Part shown: piece after piece, positions 9,425 to 19,187 of the stretch | Numbering within the stretch: position 1 is the first letter of the stretch | Layout: every line of letters starts with the position of its first letter | Source: Ningiella ruwaisensis | GTDB lineage: Bacteria > Pseudomonadota > Gammaproteobacteria > Enterobacterales > Alteromonadaceae | DNA: 64,000 nt | Direction: 5' to 3' | Assembly: GCF_004798935.1 (NCBI RefSeq) | Contig: NZ_RAHT01000004.1 | Location: forward strand, 1 to 64,000 | Program-made: the position numbers and the translations under genes | Notes under the pieces: generated by a model | Seen by the model: only the letters and a program-made list of their open reading frames with translations | Database searches by the model: none | Told to the model about the DNA's origin: nothing

Positions 9425-10618
9425 CTAGTTGTTTGTTGTTTGCGTGGGTAATTCCGGTGCCTGAATCTCGTTGTATAAACTTTCAATAAGCGCTTGCTCG
9501 ATGTTCTTCTTAAGTTCATCAAAGAATGCCTGACCGCTTCGCACTATTTCGCCTGCGGTATACGCTTTGCCTGCTTTAAACATGGCCAGTCGCTCTTTAA
9601 ATCCCTCTAATTCATCAGAAGGGGCATCGGCGTCTATATAGGCTTGCTCTATTAGCGCTAAGGCTTTTTCCTGAGTTTCTACCGCTTTTGTAAAGTCACC
9701 TTTGGCGGCATATGCAGCAGCTAAGGTGTCAACATAGACATAATTATTAGCGTGCGCTTCATCAGCAACAACCTCCTGTGCTAGCTGCAATGCCTGCTCA
9801 GGGTCTTGTAATTCAGGGTCTGCAGTCGTTGCAAAAAGCCATGCAATGTTATTTGCATTAAACGGAAAATCAGTTTGCGCGGCATCCAGTAGAATAGATT
9901 TTGCACGCTTAGGCGCTTTATCGCCCAAGTATCCCTGACTGTAAATAGTGGCCAGTTCTTCTGGCATTAACCAGTAGTTACTGCGTTTAAATGCTCGCTC
10001 CAAGAGCCAAAGTGTATTGGAACGTTGCGGTAAATAGTTTAAGTCTAAAAAATACATCGCGGCGAGATAGGCTGCTGCAGCCGGTTGATTCGTCACCGCC
10101 ATGTGACGAATACCGCGTTCACCATTTATTTTGGCGTCTTGCGACTCGCCAATTTCAAACAGCACTATATAACTTAGCAATTCAGCATTTTCGTCATAGT
10201 CTTTTAGCCATACAAGCCAATTGTAAGCCTCTTGCCAGTTTTGATATTCTCCGTCGCGACTATAAGCCCATGCAATTTTCTGTGCAGCTTCTACCCAACC
10301 CTCATCCGCCATTTCCAGGCAACGCGTGAAATCTTCATTCGGATTTGCATCAACGATTTTATTGCATGACGCTAAACGTGGATCCCAATTGACCGTTTCT
10401 TCGACCTGATTGCGCTGTTCTTGTGCTTGCTGAGACCTGAAAACGACCAAAATAAGCACTGCGATGACTACCAGCCAGACGCTTGCAATAACATATTTTT
10501 TCATAGACGAAGGTGATGCGCTTACCTCGCTGCTATTTTCGTTTCTTGTTTCGATTTTAGGCGCGAGCGTCTCGTCTTGATAATTGTGCTGTGTTGATGC
10601 GTTATTTTCTTCAGTCAT
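9425..10618 (-). CDS. Membrane-anchored TPR/Sel1-like repeat protein
   Basis: A 397-residue protein of unknown function. A cytoplasmic acidic N-terminus (about 38 residues) precedes one transmembrane helix (MKKYVIASVWLVVIAVLILVVF). A long periplasmic alpha-helical part follows, with TPR/Sel1-like units, for example AYNWLVWLKDYDENAELL, NIAWLFATTADPELQDPEQALQLAQEVV and YVDTLAAAYAAKGDFTKAVETQEKAL. Such proteins generally serve as scaffolds. It is divergent from the multihaem cytochrome gene, and the roughly 200-nt gap between them could hold shared regulation. The C-terminus is rich in Glu, Gln and Pro. Confidence 0.75.
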   Translation of the reverse strand: MTEENNASTQHNYQDETLAPKIETRNENSSEVSASPSSMKKYVIASVWLVVIAVLILVVFRSQQAQEQRNQVEETVNWDPRLASCNKIVDANPNEDFTRCLEMADEGWVEAAQKIAWAYSRDGEYQNWQEAYNWLVWLKDYDENAELLSYIVLFEIGESQDAKINGERGIRHMAVTNQPAAAAYLAAMYFLDLNYLPQRSNTLWLLERAFKRSNYWLMPEELATIYSQGYLGDKAPKRAKSILLDAAQTDFPFNANNIAWLFATTADPELQDPEQALQLAQEVVADEAHANNYVYVDTLAAAYAAKGDFTKAVETQEKALALIEQAYIDADAPSDELEGFKERLAMFKAGKAYTAGEIVRSGQAFFDELKKNIEQALIESLYNEIQAPELPTQTTNN

Positions 10619-10825
10619 GCTTTGCGTGATATTTAATTTTCCGTTAATGTGACTTTAGTATCGCCTACACGCTACGCGCATGCAACTTCATCTATATTTG
10701 ACTTATCAGGCGCGCTTACGCAACATGCTCTTTTTTATGTTTGAAAATATCTTTAAATGACGTTTTTTACTTTTGTGCGTGTGTTCACCAACGACTCGTA
10801 TCTTCAACAAAAAGCTAATAACACC

Positions 10826-13054
10826 ATGCGGACACTTGCCTTGGCATGCTTTGTTTTAGTAATTTGCGCAGTGTTTTCGCAAGCAATAGCTCAGGCAAAC
10901 GCGCAAGAAGCGTCCTTAACTCAATATACGAGTAAAGACTGCCAAAGTTGCCACCAAGCGCAACATCTATCATGGTCAGCGTCTCATCACGCAAAGGCCA
11001 TGCAAGTAGCTAACAGCGAAACTGTTTTGGGAGACTTTGGTAACACGCAGGCCAAACACTTTTCACAAGAAGCCACATTCTTCATAATAGATGAACGCTA
11101 CTTTGCCAAGGTGAAAGACGACCGGAGTGAACAGACTTATGAAGTCCGTTATACCTTTGGAATTGAGCCTTTACAGCAATATTTGGTGCTGACAGGCAAA
11201 GGACACTATCAAGTATTGCCTTTCGCTTGGGATACCCGTGAAAAAGAAGACGGTGGTCAGCGCTGGATGCATCTTTATCCAAATGAAGATATTCCTTTTA
11301 ACGACCGCCTTCATTGGCAGCAACCCTTACAAAACTGGAATGGCATGTGCGCAGATTGCCATTCCGATGGACTCAAGCGTCACTACAACCCTAATACTCA
11401 AAGCTTTGCGACCACCTATACAGAAATTAACGTAGGTTGTTTGGCTTGCCACGATGATAAAACCCAGGCTCATAACAAGGAACATCGCGCGGGCTCAACT
11501 GCAGTAGAACATGAAGCGAATAAAACGGGATTTTGGCGCAGACTACCCGATGAAGATGTGGCAACCTGGATTGGTCAAGAGCGCAAGCAAGCAAAAGCTC
11601 ACGAACAAACTTGCTACGCGTGTCACTCCCTGCGCTCTCCTTTAACGGACGGTTTTGACTCCACATCGGCGTATTTAGATAGCTTTTCCCCAAATTTAAT
11701 TATGCCTCCCTTATATTTTCCCGACGGGCAAATTAAAGAAGAAGTGTATGTGATGGGCTCTTTTTTGCAGAGCAAAATGCATCAGAAGGGCGTTACCTGT
11801 ATCGATTGTCATGACCCACATTCTTATCAACTTAAGGCCGAAGGCAATGGAACTTGTTTACAGTGTCATTCTCCGCAAGTATTTGAAACGCCAAAGCATC
11901 ATGGACACCCTCTAGGCAAAGAAGGAAGCATGTGCGTCGATTGCCATATGCCTAAGACTACTTACATGAACGTGGATGCAAGAGGCGACCACAGTTTTAA
12001 AATTCCGCGCCCAGAATTTACCATAAGCGCAGGCGTACCTAATGCTTGTAATCAGTGCCATGAAGATAAAAGCGCAGAATGGGCACTAGAGACCATTAAT
12101 ACCTTACACCCTGACAGAACTGGGCCATCAGCATCAGAACAATTATTCTTGAATGTGATGCATGGTATTCAGAATCAGGATGTGAACTTACAGCAGACGC
12201 TTGAACTGGCAATGGATACAAGCGTTGCCGAAATAAGACGCGCCAGTGCCTTGTCGTTGTTGCAATACGCGCCTCGATTAAATGCAGGCATTTTACAGCC
12301 ATTTGTTGACGATGATTCTGCTTTGCTGCGCTTAGCCGCTGCACAAGTATCGCTTAACATTTCGACAGACGAGCGGGGGCGTATTATTGCGCCACTTCTA
12401 AATGATCCTTTTAAAGCCGTACGCGTGGCAGCAGCTTATGCTTTGTTAGATGTTTCTGTATCGCCCTCTTGGCAAGATGCATTCGAAAGCGCCTTCAATG
12501 AACTTGAAATCAGTCAGTCGCAAGGCGCGTGGCGTGGCGAAGGTTTAATGCAGCAGGGCATAAGCGCACAGCGCTTGGCACAAGCCATGTCGCATGGAAT
12601 GACGCAAAAGACAATTCAAAATGGACTATCGCTCAAGTTCAAGCCTGAAAACGTGCGAAAAAAAGAAGAAGAGGCCTATAAATTATCCATTTACATTGAC
12701 CCATATTTTGCGCCAGCCTATATAAATCTTACTGAGCTTTATCGACAGCAGGGCAGAGCGCGAGAAGCGCAAGAAGTGTTTGAACGAGGTTTAGAGAACA
12801 TTGGAGATTCTGGCACCTTCAGATACGCATACGCATTATTTTTCGTGCGTGAGCAGGCAATAGATGCAGCCTATGAGCAAATACAGGCAGCCTTGACCTT
12901 AGAGCCAGAGAATGCGCAGTTTGCGTATTTATTTTATTTAGTGCTTGAGAGAATGGGCAAGCGAAGTGAAGCGCAAGCACACTTGCGCAAGCATATAGCG
13001 CGTTATCAAAACAACCAACAGTTAAAAGCCCTGCTTCAAAAATGGGGCGGCTAA
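10826..13054 (+). CDS. Octahaem c-type cytochrome with HEAT-like and TPR repeats
   Basis: A 742-residue exported multihaem cytochrome. I chose the ATG at 10826 because it gives a signal peptide ending SQAIAQANAQ; an in-frame ATG at 10757 would bury it. Eight CXXCH haem-binding motifs can be read, in order CQSCH, CADCH, CLACH, CYACH, CIDCH, CLQCH, CVDCH and CNQCH. After the haem domain comes an alpha-solenoid with HEAT-like repeats (RRASALSLLQYAPR, AVRVAAAYALLDV), then TPR units (PAYINLTELYRQQGRAREAQEVFERGL). This architecture is known in periplasmic 'cytochrome c family/TPR' proteins of marine bacteria; the electron partner is unknown. It ends 15 nt before the Gfo/Idh/MocA gene, so the two may form an operon. 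Confidence 0.9.
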   Translation: MRTLALACFVLVICAVFSQAIAQANAQEASLTQYTSKDCQSCHQAQHLSWSASHHAKAMQVANSETVLGDFGNTQAKHFSQEATFFIIDERYFAKVKDDRSEQTYEVRYTFGIEPLQQYLVLTGKGHYQVLPFAWDTREKEDGGQRWMHLYPNEDIPFNDRLHWQQPLQNWNGMCADCHSDGLKRHYNPNTQSFATTYTEINVGCLACHDDKTQAHNKEHRAGSTAVEHEANKTGFWRRLPDEDVATWIGQERKQAKAHEQTCYACHSLRSPLTDGFDSTSAYLDSFSPNLIMPPLYFPDGQIKEEVYVMGSFLQSKMHQKGVTCIDCHDPHSYQLKAEGNGTCLQCHSPQVFETPKHHGHPLGKEGSMCVDCHMPKTTYMNVDARGDHSFKIPRPEFTISAGVPNACNQCHEDKSAEWALETINTLHPDRTGPSASEQLFLNVMHGIQNQDVNLQQTLELAMDTSVAEIRRASALSLLQYAPRLNAGILQPFVDDDSALLRLAAAQVSLNISTDERGRIIAPLLNDPFKAVRVAAAYALLDVSVSPSWQDAFESAFNELEISQSQGAWRGEGLMQQGISAQRLAQAMSHGMTQKTIQNGLSLKFKPENVRKKEEEAYKLSIYIDPYFAPAYINLTELYRQQGRAREAQEVFERGLENIGDSGTFRYAYALFFVREQAIDAAYEQIQAALTLEPENAQFAYLFYLVLERMGKRSEAQAHLRKHIARYQNNQQLKALLQKWGG

Positions 13055-13069
13055 AATGGAGTGGAAAAT

Positions 13070-14164
13070 ATGGCAAATTTTAATCGTCGTCAGTTTTTAC
13101 GATACTCTTCTTCGCTTATTGCCTTATCAGCCCTTGGCCAGGTAAACCTTCTGTCAGCTGCGCCAAAAAAGAAAGTTGGTGTGGCATTGGTTGGACTTGG
13201 AAATTATAGCGAGAACCTACTTGCACCAGCGCTTCAGTCTACGCAATTTTGTGAACTTAAAGGCATTGTCACTGGCACGCCTAGTAAAATTCCCAAATGG
13301 CAAGCGCGCTATGGTATTGAAGATAAAAACGTTTACTCATATGAGACCATGCACGAAGCGGCGAATAATCCTGATATAGACGTGATGTATATCGTTACAC
13401 CTACCGGCGTACACATGAAATACTCTTTAATAGCGGCAAATGCAGGTAAGCATGTATGGTGTGAAAAGCCGATGGCAATGAACGTTGAAGAGTGTCAGCG
13501 GATCATTGATACGTGCAACAAAAACAAGGTAAAGCTTTCAATTGGTTACCGCATGCAGCATGAGCCTAACACAATGCGCTTTGGTGAATATGCTACCAGT
13601 AAACCCTTTGGCAATTTCACGTCGGTTTATACCCGCGCCGGATATGCCGGAAATGGCTTTCCACAAGACTACTGGCGTATGAAAAAAGACATGGGCGGTG
13701 GTGCGATGTACGATATGGGGGTATATCCGTTAAATGGTGCGCGCTATTTGACTAAACTAGAGCCCATTGCCATTAGTGCGACACATGAAAAGTCGCATCC
13801 TCATATTTTTAAAGAAGTGGACGAAACTACGTTTTTCACCCTCGAATTTCCAAATGGGCTAATGGCGGACTGTGGCACAAGCATTGTTAAATCTTTCAAT
13901 AAGGCGCGTATTGAATGCGAGTCGGGTTGGTACGAATTAGATCCAATGTCTCAATATTCCGGCGTGACTGGCATTACCAGCACAGGAGAGAATTATCCTC
14001 CCATTAATGGTATGCAGCAAACTTTGCAAATGGATAATGATGCCCTTGCTATTTTGCAGGATAGCCCAGTTTTAGTGCCAGGCATAGACGGACTTCGTGA
14101 CATTCATGTGGTTGAAGCAGCCTTTAGATCGGCTGCTCAAGATGGAAAACGGATCCTGCTGTAA
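13070..14164 (+). CDS. Tat-exported Gfo/Idh/MocA-family oxidoreductase
   Basis: A 364-residue NAD(P)-dependent oxidoreductase of the Gfo/Idh/MocA family. The N-terminus NRRQFLRYSSSLIALSALG is a twin-arginine signal, so folded enzyme with bound cofactor is expected in the periplasm, as in glucose-fructose oxidoreductase. A Rossmann fold starts at KVGVALVGLGNYSENLL. The family motif EKP occurs in VWCEKPMAMNV, and GGGAMYDMGVYPLNGARYL marks the second domain. The start at 13070 follows GGAG at 13058-13061 at good spacing; a GTG three codons upstream is less likely. The substrate is probably a sugar or sugar acid. The AraC-type gene downstream may regulate it. Confidence 0.9.
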   Translation: MANFNRRQFLRYSSSLIALSALGQVNLLSAAPKKKVGVALVGLGNYSENLLAPALQSTQFCELKGIVTGTPSKIPKWQARYGIEDKNVYSYETMHEAANNPDIDVMYIVTPTGVHMKYSLIAANAGKHVWCEKPMAMNVEECQRIIDTCNKNKVKLSIGYRMQHEPNTMRFGEYATSKPFGNFTSVYTRAGYAGNGFPQDYWRMKKDMGGGAMYDMGVYPLNGARYLTKLEPIAISATHEKSHPHIFKEVDETTFFTLEFPNGLMADCGTSIVKSFNKARIECESGWYELDPMSQYSGVTGITSTGENYPPINGMQQTLQMDNDALAILQDSPVLVPGIDGLRDIHVVEAAFRSAAQDGKRILL

Positions 14165-14280
14165 ATAGCACTTATATTGAAGGCCCTTTAAATAAGTGAC
14201 GAAGCATATGATCAAGATTTGCTTATACAAAATGGATGAAGTAGTCTTTAAAACAATACCGTTCGTCCAAATGAGGCTTT

Positions 14281-15111
14281 GTGGATTCATTATCCGAAAT
14301 TCTTAAACGTTTTAACCTGCACGCTGAAGTATTTTTCAGTGGCAATCTGTGTAATTTAAGCGAATTTCATGAAAAGGAAGGGAAGCGGGGGCATATTCAC
14401 ATCCTTCGCTCTGGCGCGCTAACATTGGTTGATGAAAACGGGAAGAAAAAAGCAGTGGGACAGCCCAGCGTATTATTTTTCCCAACAGGACGAAAGCACC
14501 GTATTTTACCCGACCCTGTTTTAGGGGCGGATTTAGTATGCGCGACGATTGAGTATCAGGATGTTACAGCTAACCCACTGGCAGCGGCTCTCCCCGGATT
14601 TATGAAATTCCAGCTTTCTCGCTATCCCGATTTGAAAAAAGCGGCCAAGTGGCTGTTCAAAGAAGCGTTTAGCGATAAGCCCGGCCGCTTGCCCTTAATT
14701 GATCGACTGTGTGATATTTTTATTATTCAAGTGCTCAGACAGGTTTTGGCCAGCAACGAAATGGAGCACGGCATGTTGGCTGGTTTAAGTCATCCGCAGT
14801 TGTGCAATGTCATTACGCAAATACATGCACAGCCAGAATATCCATGGAGCCTTGAAACGATGTCGGAACTCGCCTTTATGTCGCGATCAAAATTTGCAGA
14901 CTTGTTTCGTGAAGTCGTTGGTGAGACGCCGGGGGAATATCTGACAAATTGGCGTATGACAGTAGCGCAAAACGAATTGCTAAAAGGAGACGCTGTAAGT
15001 ACGGTGGCAGAAAAGGTTGGCTATGAAAATGGCTCAGCTCTGGCAAGGGCCTTTAGAAAGAAAACCGGCCTTTCTCCTAAACATTGGCAGCAGGAGCATT
15101 TACCGGAGTAG
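14281..15111 (+). CDS. AraC-family transcriptional regulator with cupin sensor domain
   Basis: A 276-residue regulator. The N-terminal half is a cupin-type ligand-binding domain (HIHILRSGALTLVDENGKK, then PSVLFFPTGRKHRI). The C-terminal 100 residues are the AraC double helix-turn-helix: WSLETMSELAFMSRSKFADLFREVVGETPGEYLTNWRM, then STVAEKVGYENGSALARAFRKKTGLSPKHWQ. The start is GTG at 14281. The gene follows the Gfo/Idh/MocA oxidoreductase on the same strand after 116 nt and is a plausible local regulator; the ligand is unknown. Confidence 0.9.
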   Translation: MDSLSEILKRFNLHAEVFFSGNLCNLSEFHEKEGKRGHIHILRSGALTLVDENGKKKAVGQPSVLFFPTGRKHRILPDPVLGADLVCATIEYQDVTANPLAAALPGFMKFQLSRYPDLKKAAKWLFKEAFSDKPGRLPLIDRLCDIFIIQVLRQVLASNEMEHGMLAGLSHPQLCNVITQIHAQPEYPWSLETMSELAFMSRSKFADLFREVVGETPGEYLTNWRMTVAQNELLKGDAVSTVAEKVGYENGSALARAFRKKTGLSPKHWQQEHLPE

Positions 15112-15130
15112 CCAGTCATACAGCTACTCC
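15105..15130. repeat. Perfect inverted repeat at convergent gene ends
   Basis: GGAGTAGC (15105-15112) and GCTACTCC (15123-15130) pair perfectly around a 10-nt loop. The hairpin covers the stop codon of the AraC gene and lies just before the end of the convergent htpX. No T-run follows on either strand, so it may protect transcript ends rather than terminate by itself. Confidence 0.6.
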
Positions 15131-15144
15131 GATACTCTTGTCAA

Positions 15145-16017
15145 TTAAGACATGTTTTTCAAAGCCTGGATCCGATCTTCTAAAGGCGGATGGCTTGAAA
15201 AGAGTTTGTGAATTTTCCCTGCATTGATCGCAAAAGCCGCCATTTCGTCAGGGATCTTTGGAGCATCCTGCCCTTGTTTTAAGCGCTCAAGCGCAGCAAT
15301 CATATTTTGTCGACCAGCGAGTTTGGCGCCGCCTTCGTCAGCCCGAAACTCTCTGTAGCGAGAGAACCACATCACTATCGTCATCGCTAAAATACCTAAA
15401 ATGATTTCGGCAATAATCGATACAATCCAAAACGCTGGTCCGTGGCCTCTTTCAACCTTGAATACAACCCGATCTACAACATGCCCAATCACGCGAGACA
15501 AAAATACCACAAAGGTGTTCACTACCCCTTGTATAAGCGTCATTGTAACCATATCGCCATTTGCAACATGGCTTACTTCATGCGCTAACACAGCTTCAAC
15601 TTCGTTCTTATTCATCGATTGAAGCAATCCTGTACTAACAGCAACCAAGGCATTATTTTTGTTCCAGCCAGTTGCGAAAGCATTAGGTGAGGGATGGTCA
15701 AAGATACCTACTTCTGGCATGCCGATATTCGCGCGTTCAGCTTGCAGTTTTACTGTTTGCACTATCCAGCTCTCTGTTGGATTGCGAGGTTGCTCGATAA
15801 GCTGTACGCGCATACTGCGCTTGGCTAACCATTTTGATAGAAATAGCGATATGAAAGAACCTGCAAAACCAATTACTGCCGAATAAATCAGCAAGGCCTG
15901 AAGATCCAGATCCACCCCATTTTCTGCCAATAGGCCCTGAAAGCCAAACAAACTGAACGTTAGACTCAATAGCGCTAAAATAGCGATATTCGTACCTAAA
16001 AACAGTAAAATTCTCAT
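15145..16017 (-). CDS. htpX: Membrane zinc protease HtpX
   Basis: A 290-residue M48 metalloprotease of the inner membrane that degrades misfolded or damaged membrane proteins together with FtsH. There are two N-terminal transmembrane helices (residues 4-24 and 41-61), then the zinc motif HEVSH with His146, Glu147 and His150. Two more membrane segments follow (about 163-183 and 196-218), and the third metal ligand, Glu223, lies in REFRADEGG. The C-terminal FSSHPPLEDRIQAL is typical. Length matches E. coli HtpX. Usually induced by envelope stress (CpxR, sigma-32); no site was identified here. Confidence 0.97.
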   Translation of the reverse strand: MRILLFLGTNIAILALLSLTFSLFGFQGLLAENGVDLDLQALLIYSAVIGFAGSFISLFLSKWLAKRSMRVQLIEQPRNPTESWIVQTVKLQAERANIGMPEVGIFDHPSPNAFATGWNKNNALVAVSTGLLQSMNKNEVEAVLAHEVSHVANGDMVTMTLIQGVVNTFVVFLSRVIGHVVDRVVFKVERGHGPAFWIVSIIAEIILGILAMTIVMWFSRYREFRADEGGAKLAGRQNMIAALERLKQGQDAPKIPDEMAAFAINAGKIHKLFSSHPPLEDRIQALKNMS

Positions 16018-16079
16018 GTTTTTTCTCTTAATTAAAATGTATTTATTTCACGGCTAGCATTGACCACCAGTTTTAGAGA

Positions 16080-17357
16080 TTAAAGCTGGCTAGCGTTAAG
16101 CGCTTGGTCAATATCTGCTATGATATCATCTATGTGTTCAATGCCTACAGAAATACGAACCATATCTTCTGACACTCCAGCGCTAATTAGTTCATCAGGA
16201 TTTAATTGTCGGTGGGTCGTGCTCGCAGGATGACATGCCAAAGATTTCGCATCTCCAATATTCACCAATCGTAATATTAAGGCGAGCGCATCAATAAATT
16301 TGGCACCTGCTTCAATGCCGCCTTTAATGCCAAAACTGATAATGCCCGCAGCCTTGCCACCGCAGATTTTTTGACAAGTCTCAAAGTAAGGACTATCTGG
16401 CAGGGCAGCGTAGTTGACCCACTCTACTGCATCATGTTTTTGTAAATAGGCTGCAACCTTCTCTGCGTTTTCACAGTGGCGCTCCATTCTTAATGCCAGT
16501 GTTTCCAGTCCTTGCATGATCTGAAAGGCGCTCATAGCAGATAAACTTGCGCCTGTATTGCGAAGCGGAACCACCCGACATCGTGCGATGTACGCGGCAG
16601 GACCCAATGCTTCGGTATAAACCACACCATGATAAGACGGATCGGGTTCATTCAACATTTTGAAGCGCTCTTTGTTTGCTACCCAGTCGAATTTGCCAGA
16701 ATCAACAATAATACCGCCGATGGTGGTGCCGTGTCCGCCAATGTATTTGGTTAGGGAGTGAATGACGATATCCGCGCCATGGTCAAACGCTCGACATAAA
16801 ATGGGCGTTGCTACGGTATTATCGACGATAAGCGGCACACCTGCATTGTGCGCGATTTCTGCCCATCGCTGAATATCGACTACATTGCCAGCCGGGTTGC
16901 CAATGGATTCGCAGTAAAGCGCACGCGTATTTTCGTCTATCAGCGCGGCCACTTTGTCAAAATCGTCCGCTTTGGCAAAACGCGTTTCAATCCCCTGACG
17001 GGGAAAGGTATGTGCAAATAAATTATAGGTTCCACCATATAGCTGACTGGTGCTGACGATATTGCTTCCTACTTCAGCTATAGCCTCAATGGCATATCGG
17101 ATAGCTGCCATGCCAGATGCCACAGCAAGCGCACCGATACCACCCTCTAACTCAGCAATTCGTTGTTCAAGCACCGCATTAGTAGGATTCATGATGCGGC
17201 TGTAAATATTGCCTGGCACAGCCAGGTTAAAGAGATCGGCGCCATGCTGCGTGTTATCAAAGGTGAAAGAGGTCGTTTGATATATGGGGGTGGTGGCAGC
17301 TTTGGTGGTGGCCTCGCTTTCATAGCCTGCGTGTAGTGCTATCGTTTCCGGTCTCAT
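16080..17357 (-). CDS. metY: O-acetylhomoserine sulfhydrylase (MetY-type)
   Basis: A 425-residue PLP enzyme of the Cys/Met metabolism family. MetY makes homocysteine directly from O-acetylhomoserine and sulfide. I start it at 17357 (MRPETIALHAGYES), which has GGAGAG just upstream; a longer frame to 17462 adds 35 unrelated residues. Seen motifs: TPIYQTTSFTF, SRIMNPTNAVLEQRIAELEGG, and the PLP lysine in HSLTKYIGGHGTTIGG. The LVNIGDAKSLACHPASTTHRQL end is typical for MetY rather than MetB/MetZ. No companion homoserine acetyltransferase is in the window. No clear MetJ box or SAM riboswitch was seen in the 170-nt leader. Confidence 0.93.
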   Translation of the reverse strand: MRPETIALHAGYESEATTKAATTPIYQTTSFTFDNTQHGADLFNLAVPGNIYSRIMNPTNAVLEQRIAELEGGIGALAVASGMAAIRYAIEAIAEVGSNIVSTSQLYGGTYNLFAHTFPRQGIETRFAKADDFDKVAALIDENTRALYCESIGNPAGNVVDIQRWAEIAHNAGVPLIVDNTVATPILCRAFDHGADIVIHSLTKYIGGHGTTIGGIIVDSGKFDWVANKERFKMLNEPDPSYHGVVYTEALGPAAYIARCRVVPLRNTGASLSAMSAFQIMQGLETLALRMERHCENAEKVAAYLQKHDAVEWVNYAALPDSPYFETCQKICGGKAAGIISFGIKGGIEAGAKFIDALALILRLVNIGDAKSLACHPASTTHRQLNPDELISAGVSEDMVRISVGIEHIDDIIADIDQALNASQL

Positions 17358-17527
17358 GTTCTCTCCATTTGTTTTAAGCGTTGTGTATCTATTATTTAAA
17401 GCGGAATGAATGTAGACAGTCTTATCTGAGTCATTCACAGTTTTTAGTTGGCGGAGAATCACTGTACTGATGCCTTACTATAAGGCAACAAGCTTATGTT
17501 TTTTTTGAGAAAAAAGTGATAGCTATC

Positions 17528-17977
17528 CTAGTGAGGATCAGAGTCGATAAGCGCTGAGCGTAAAGCGTTTAGAAGCTTGCCGTCGATTTTTTTAGGCTTT
17601 TGACTGTCTTTATCGACAAAAACATGTGTCAGCAAACCCTGTGCGCAGGCTTCATCCTTACCTTTCTTGAAAATAGCAAGGGCATAATCCACCGAGCTAT
17701 TGCCAATGCGTTCTACTCTAAAGCCGCCGTATATTTCATCAGGAAATGCAATGCTGGTAAAATATTCACATTGGCTTTTAACCATCAAACCAATGGTCGC
17801 TCCCTTGTGAATATCGAGCTCTCCATGCTTTATTAGGAATTGATTAACGAGTGAATCAAAATAGCTGTAATAAATCACGTTGTTCACGTGACCATAAATA
17901 TCGTTATCACTCCAGCGGGTGGTAATATCAAAAAAATGGGTAAAATGGTGGCGCTGCTGCGCTTGCGATTTACTCAT
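17528..17977 (-). CDS. Acyl-CoA thioesterase, 4-hydroxybenzoyl-CoA thioesterase fold
   Basis: A 149-residue hotdog-fold thioesterase. The hallmark RWSDNDIYGHVNNVIYYSYFD gives the catalytic aspartate and the HVNN motif of the 4HBT/YbgC group. It probably hydrolyses short- to medium-chain acyl-CoA in the cytoplasm; the exact acyl group cannot be read. It lies between metY and the iron alcohol dehydrogenase on the same strand, with gaps of 170 and 49 nt, so coupling with the dehydrogenase is possible. Confidence 0.9.
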   Translation of the reverse strand: MSKSQAQQRHHFTHFFDITTRWSDNDIYGHVNNVIYYSYFDSLVNQFLIKHGELDIHKGATIGLMVKSQCEYFTSIAFPDEIYGGFRVERIGNSSVDYALAIFKKGKDEACAQGLLTHVFVDKDSQKPKKIDGKLLNALRSALIDSDPH

Positions 17978-18026
17978 AGGAAATACAATCCCTTTTTTTA
18001 GCCAACGTTTTCAAAATAAATACACT

Positions 18027-19187
18027 CTAAAAGGCTGCCTGATAGATCGCAAGTGCATCATTTTTGGTCATGGGTTTAGGATTATTGACTAAGAGCCTTG
18101 TCTGCAACATCGCATCTGTTGCCAGCATGTTCAATGCGCTCTTGGTGACACCCACGTCACACAGTGTATTAGGCAAATTAAGTTTGCTCATTAGCGACTC
18201 AAAGTATTGAATAAATTTTAGAGCCGCGTCGTTTTTGTCCTCACTGTTGCTGAATGAAACACATGAGGCTAGCTCACTGTATGCCTGCGAAGCATGACTT
18301 AAATTGAATCGCATAACATGCGGTAAAACTAATGCATTGCTTAAACCATGAGGTATATGAAAGCGCCCGCCTAATGGATAAGCAAGCGCATGTACTCCGC
18401 CGACAGGCGCGTTGGCAAAAGCTTGTCCAGCCATACACGCACCCAAAAGCATGTTTTCACGCGCCTTTAAGTTGGTGCCTTCAAAACATGCTGCTTCAAT
18501 ATTCTGACTCAATAGCTGTAAGGCACGTTTAGCAAGTGTATCAGAATAAATATTCTTCTTGATTTTGCTGGTGTAGGCTTCAATAGCGTGCACCATTGCA
18601 TCGATACCTGTCGCGGCGCTCACATGCGGCGGAAGGCCAATACAAAGCTCAGCATCTAAAATGGCGATGTCAGGGAGCAAAACGGGCGATACGACTCCCG
18701 ACTTGGTGTTAGCCCCAGTGGTAACAATGGAAATCGGTGTGACTTCAGAACCGGTTCCTGCTGTTGTCGGGATAAGAATTAATGGCAATCGAGAGTGGTG
18801 AATATTGCCGATACCGTAGATATCCGGTAAAGCTTGCGTACTATTGCACAAAGCGGCAACAAGTTTTGCGCAGTCCATGCTACTGCCACCGCCAAAGCCA
18901 ACTACACCATCACATTGATGCGAACGCGCGACATCAAGGGCTTGCTGTACTTGTGTATCAGTGGGGTCTGCTTCAACACCATCGAAAATCCCTACGTCGA
19001 CATCGGTGGAGCGCGCAAAAGCGTCAAGCAGTTTATCCAATAAGCCTGCCGTTCGAATACCATGGTCGGTAACAATCAACGGCCGGGAAATGGCTAGATC
19101 AGCACAATAGGTGGTAATAGCGCTAATCGCATTTACTTTGCAAACAATACGTTTTGTTGTTGCAAATTCAAAGCTGATGTTGCTCAT
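18027..19187 (-). CDS. Iron-containing alcohol dehydrogenase
   Basis: A 386-residue NAD(P)-dependent dehydrogenase of the type III (iron-activated) family. The cofactor region GFGGGSSMDCAKLVA and IPTTAGTGSEVTP are clear. Metal ligands lie in ATGIDAMVHAIEAY and HALAYPLGGRFHIPHGLSNALVLPHVMRFN, with the family's HGxxNA signature. The substrate cannot be told; relatives act on 1,3-propanediol, ethanol, lactaldehyde or hydroxyacids. The start overlaps the stop of the upstream small gene (19184-19420) by 4 nt, so they are translationally coupled. Confidence 0.93.
   Translation of the reverse strand: MSNISFEFATTKRIVCKVNAISAITTYCADLAISRPLIVTDHGIRTAGLLDKLLDAFARSTDVDVGIFDGVEADPTDTQVQQALDVARSHQCDGVVGFGGGSSMDCAKLVAALCNSTQALPDIYGIGNIHHSRLPLILIPTTAGTGSEVTPISIVTTGANTKSGVVSPVLLPDIAILDAELCIGLPPHVSAATGIDAMVHAIEAYTSKIKKNIYSDTLAKRALQLLSQNIEAACFEGTNLKARENMLLGACMAGQAFANAPVGGVHALAYPLGGRFHIPHGLSNALVLPHVMRFNLSHASQAYSELASCVSFSNSEDKNDAALKFIQYFESLMSKLNLPNTLCDVGVTKSALNMLATDAMLQTRLLVNNPKPMTKNDALAIYQAAF

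Noticed and set aside
17358-17527. MetJ box or SAM riboswitch upstream of metY
   Set aside because: Only one poor match to AGACGTCT (AGACAGTCT) is visible, and no riboswitch-like helices could be built.
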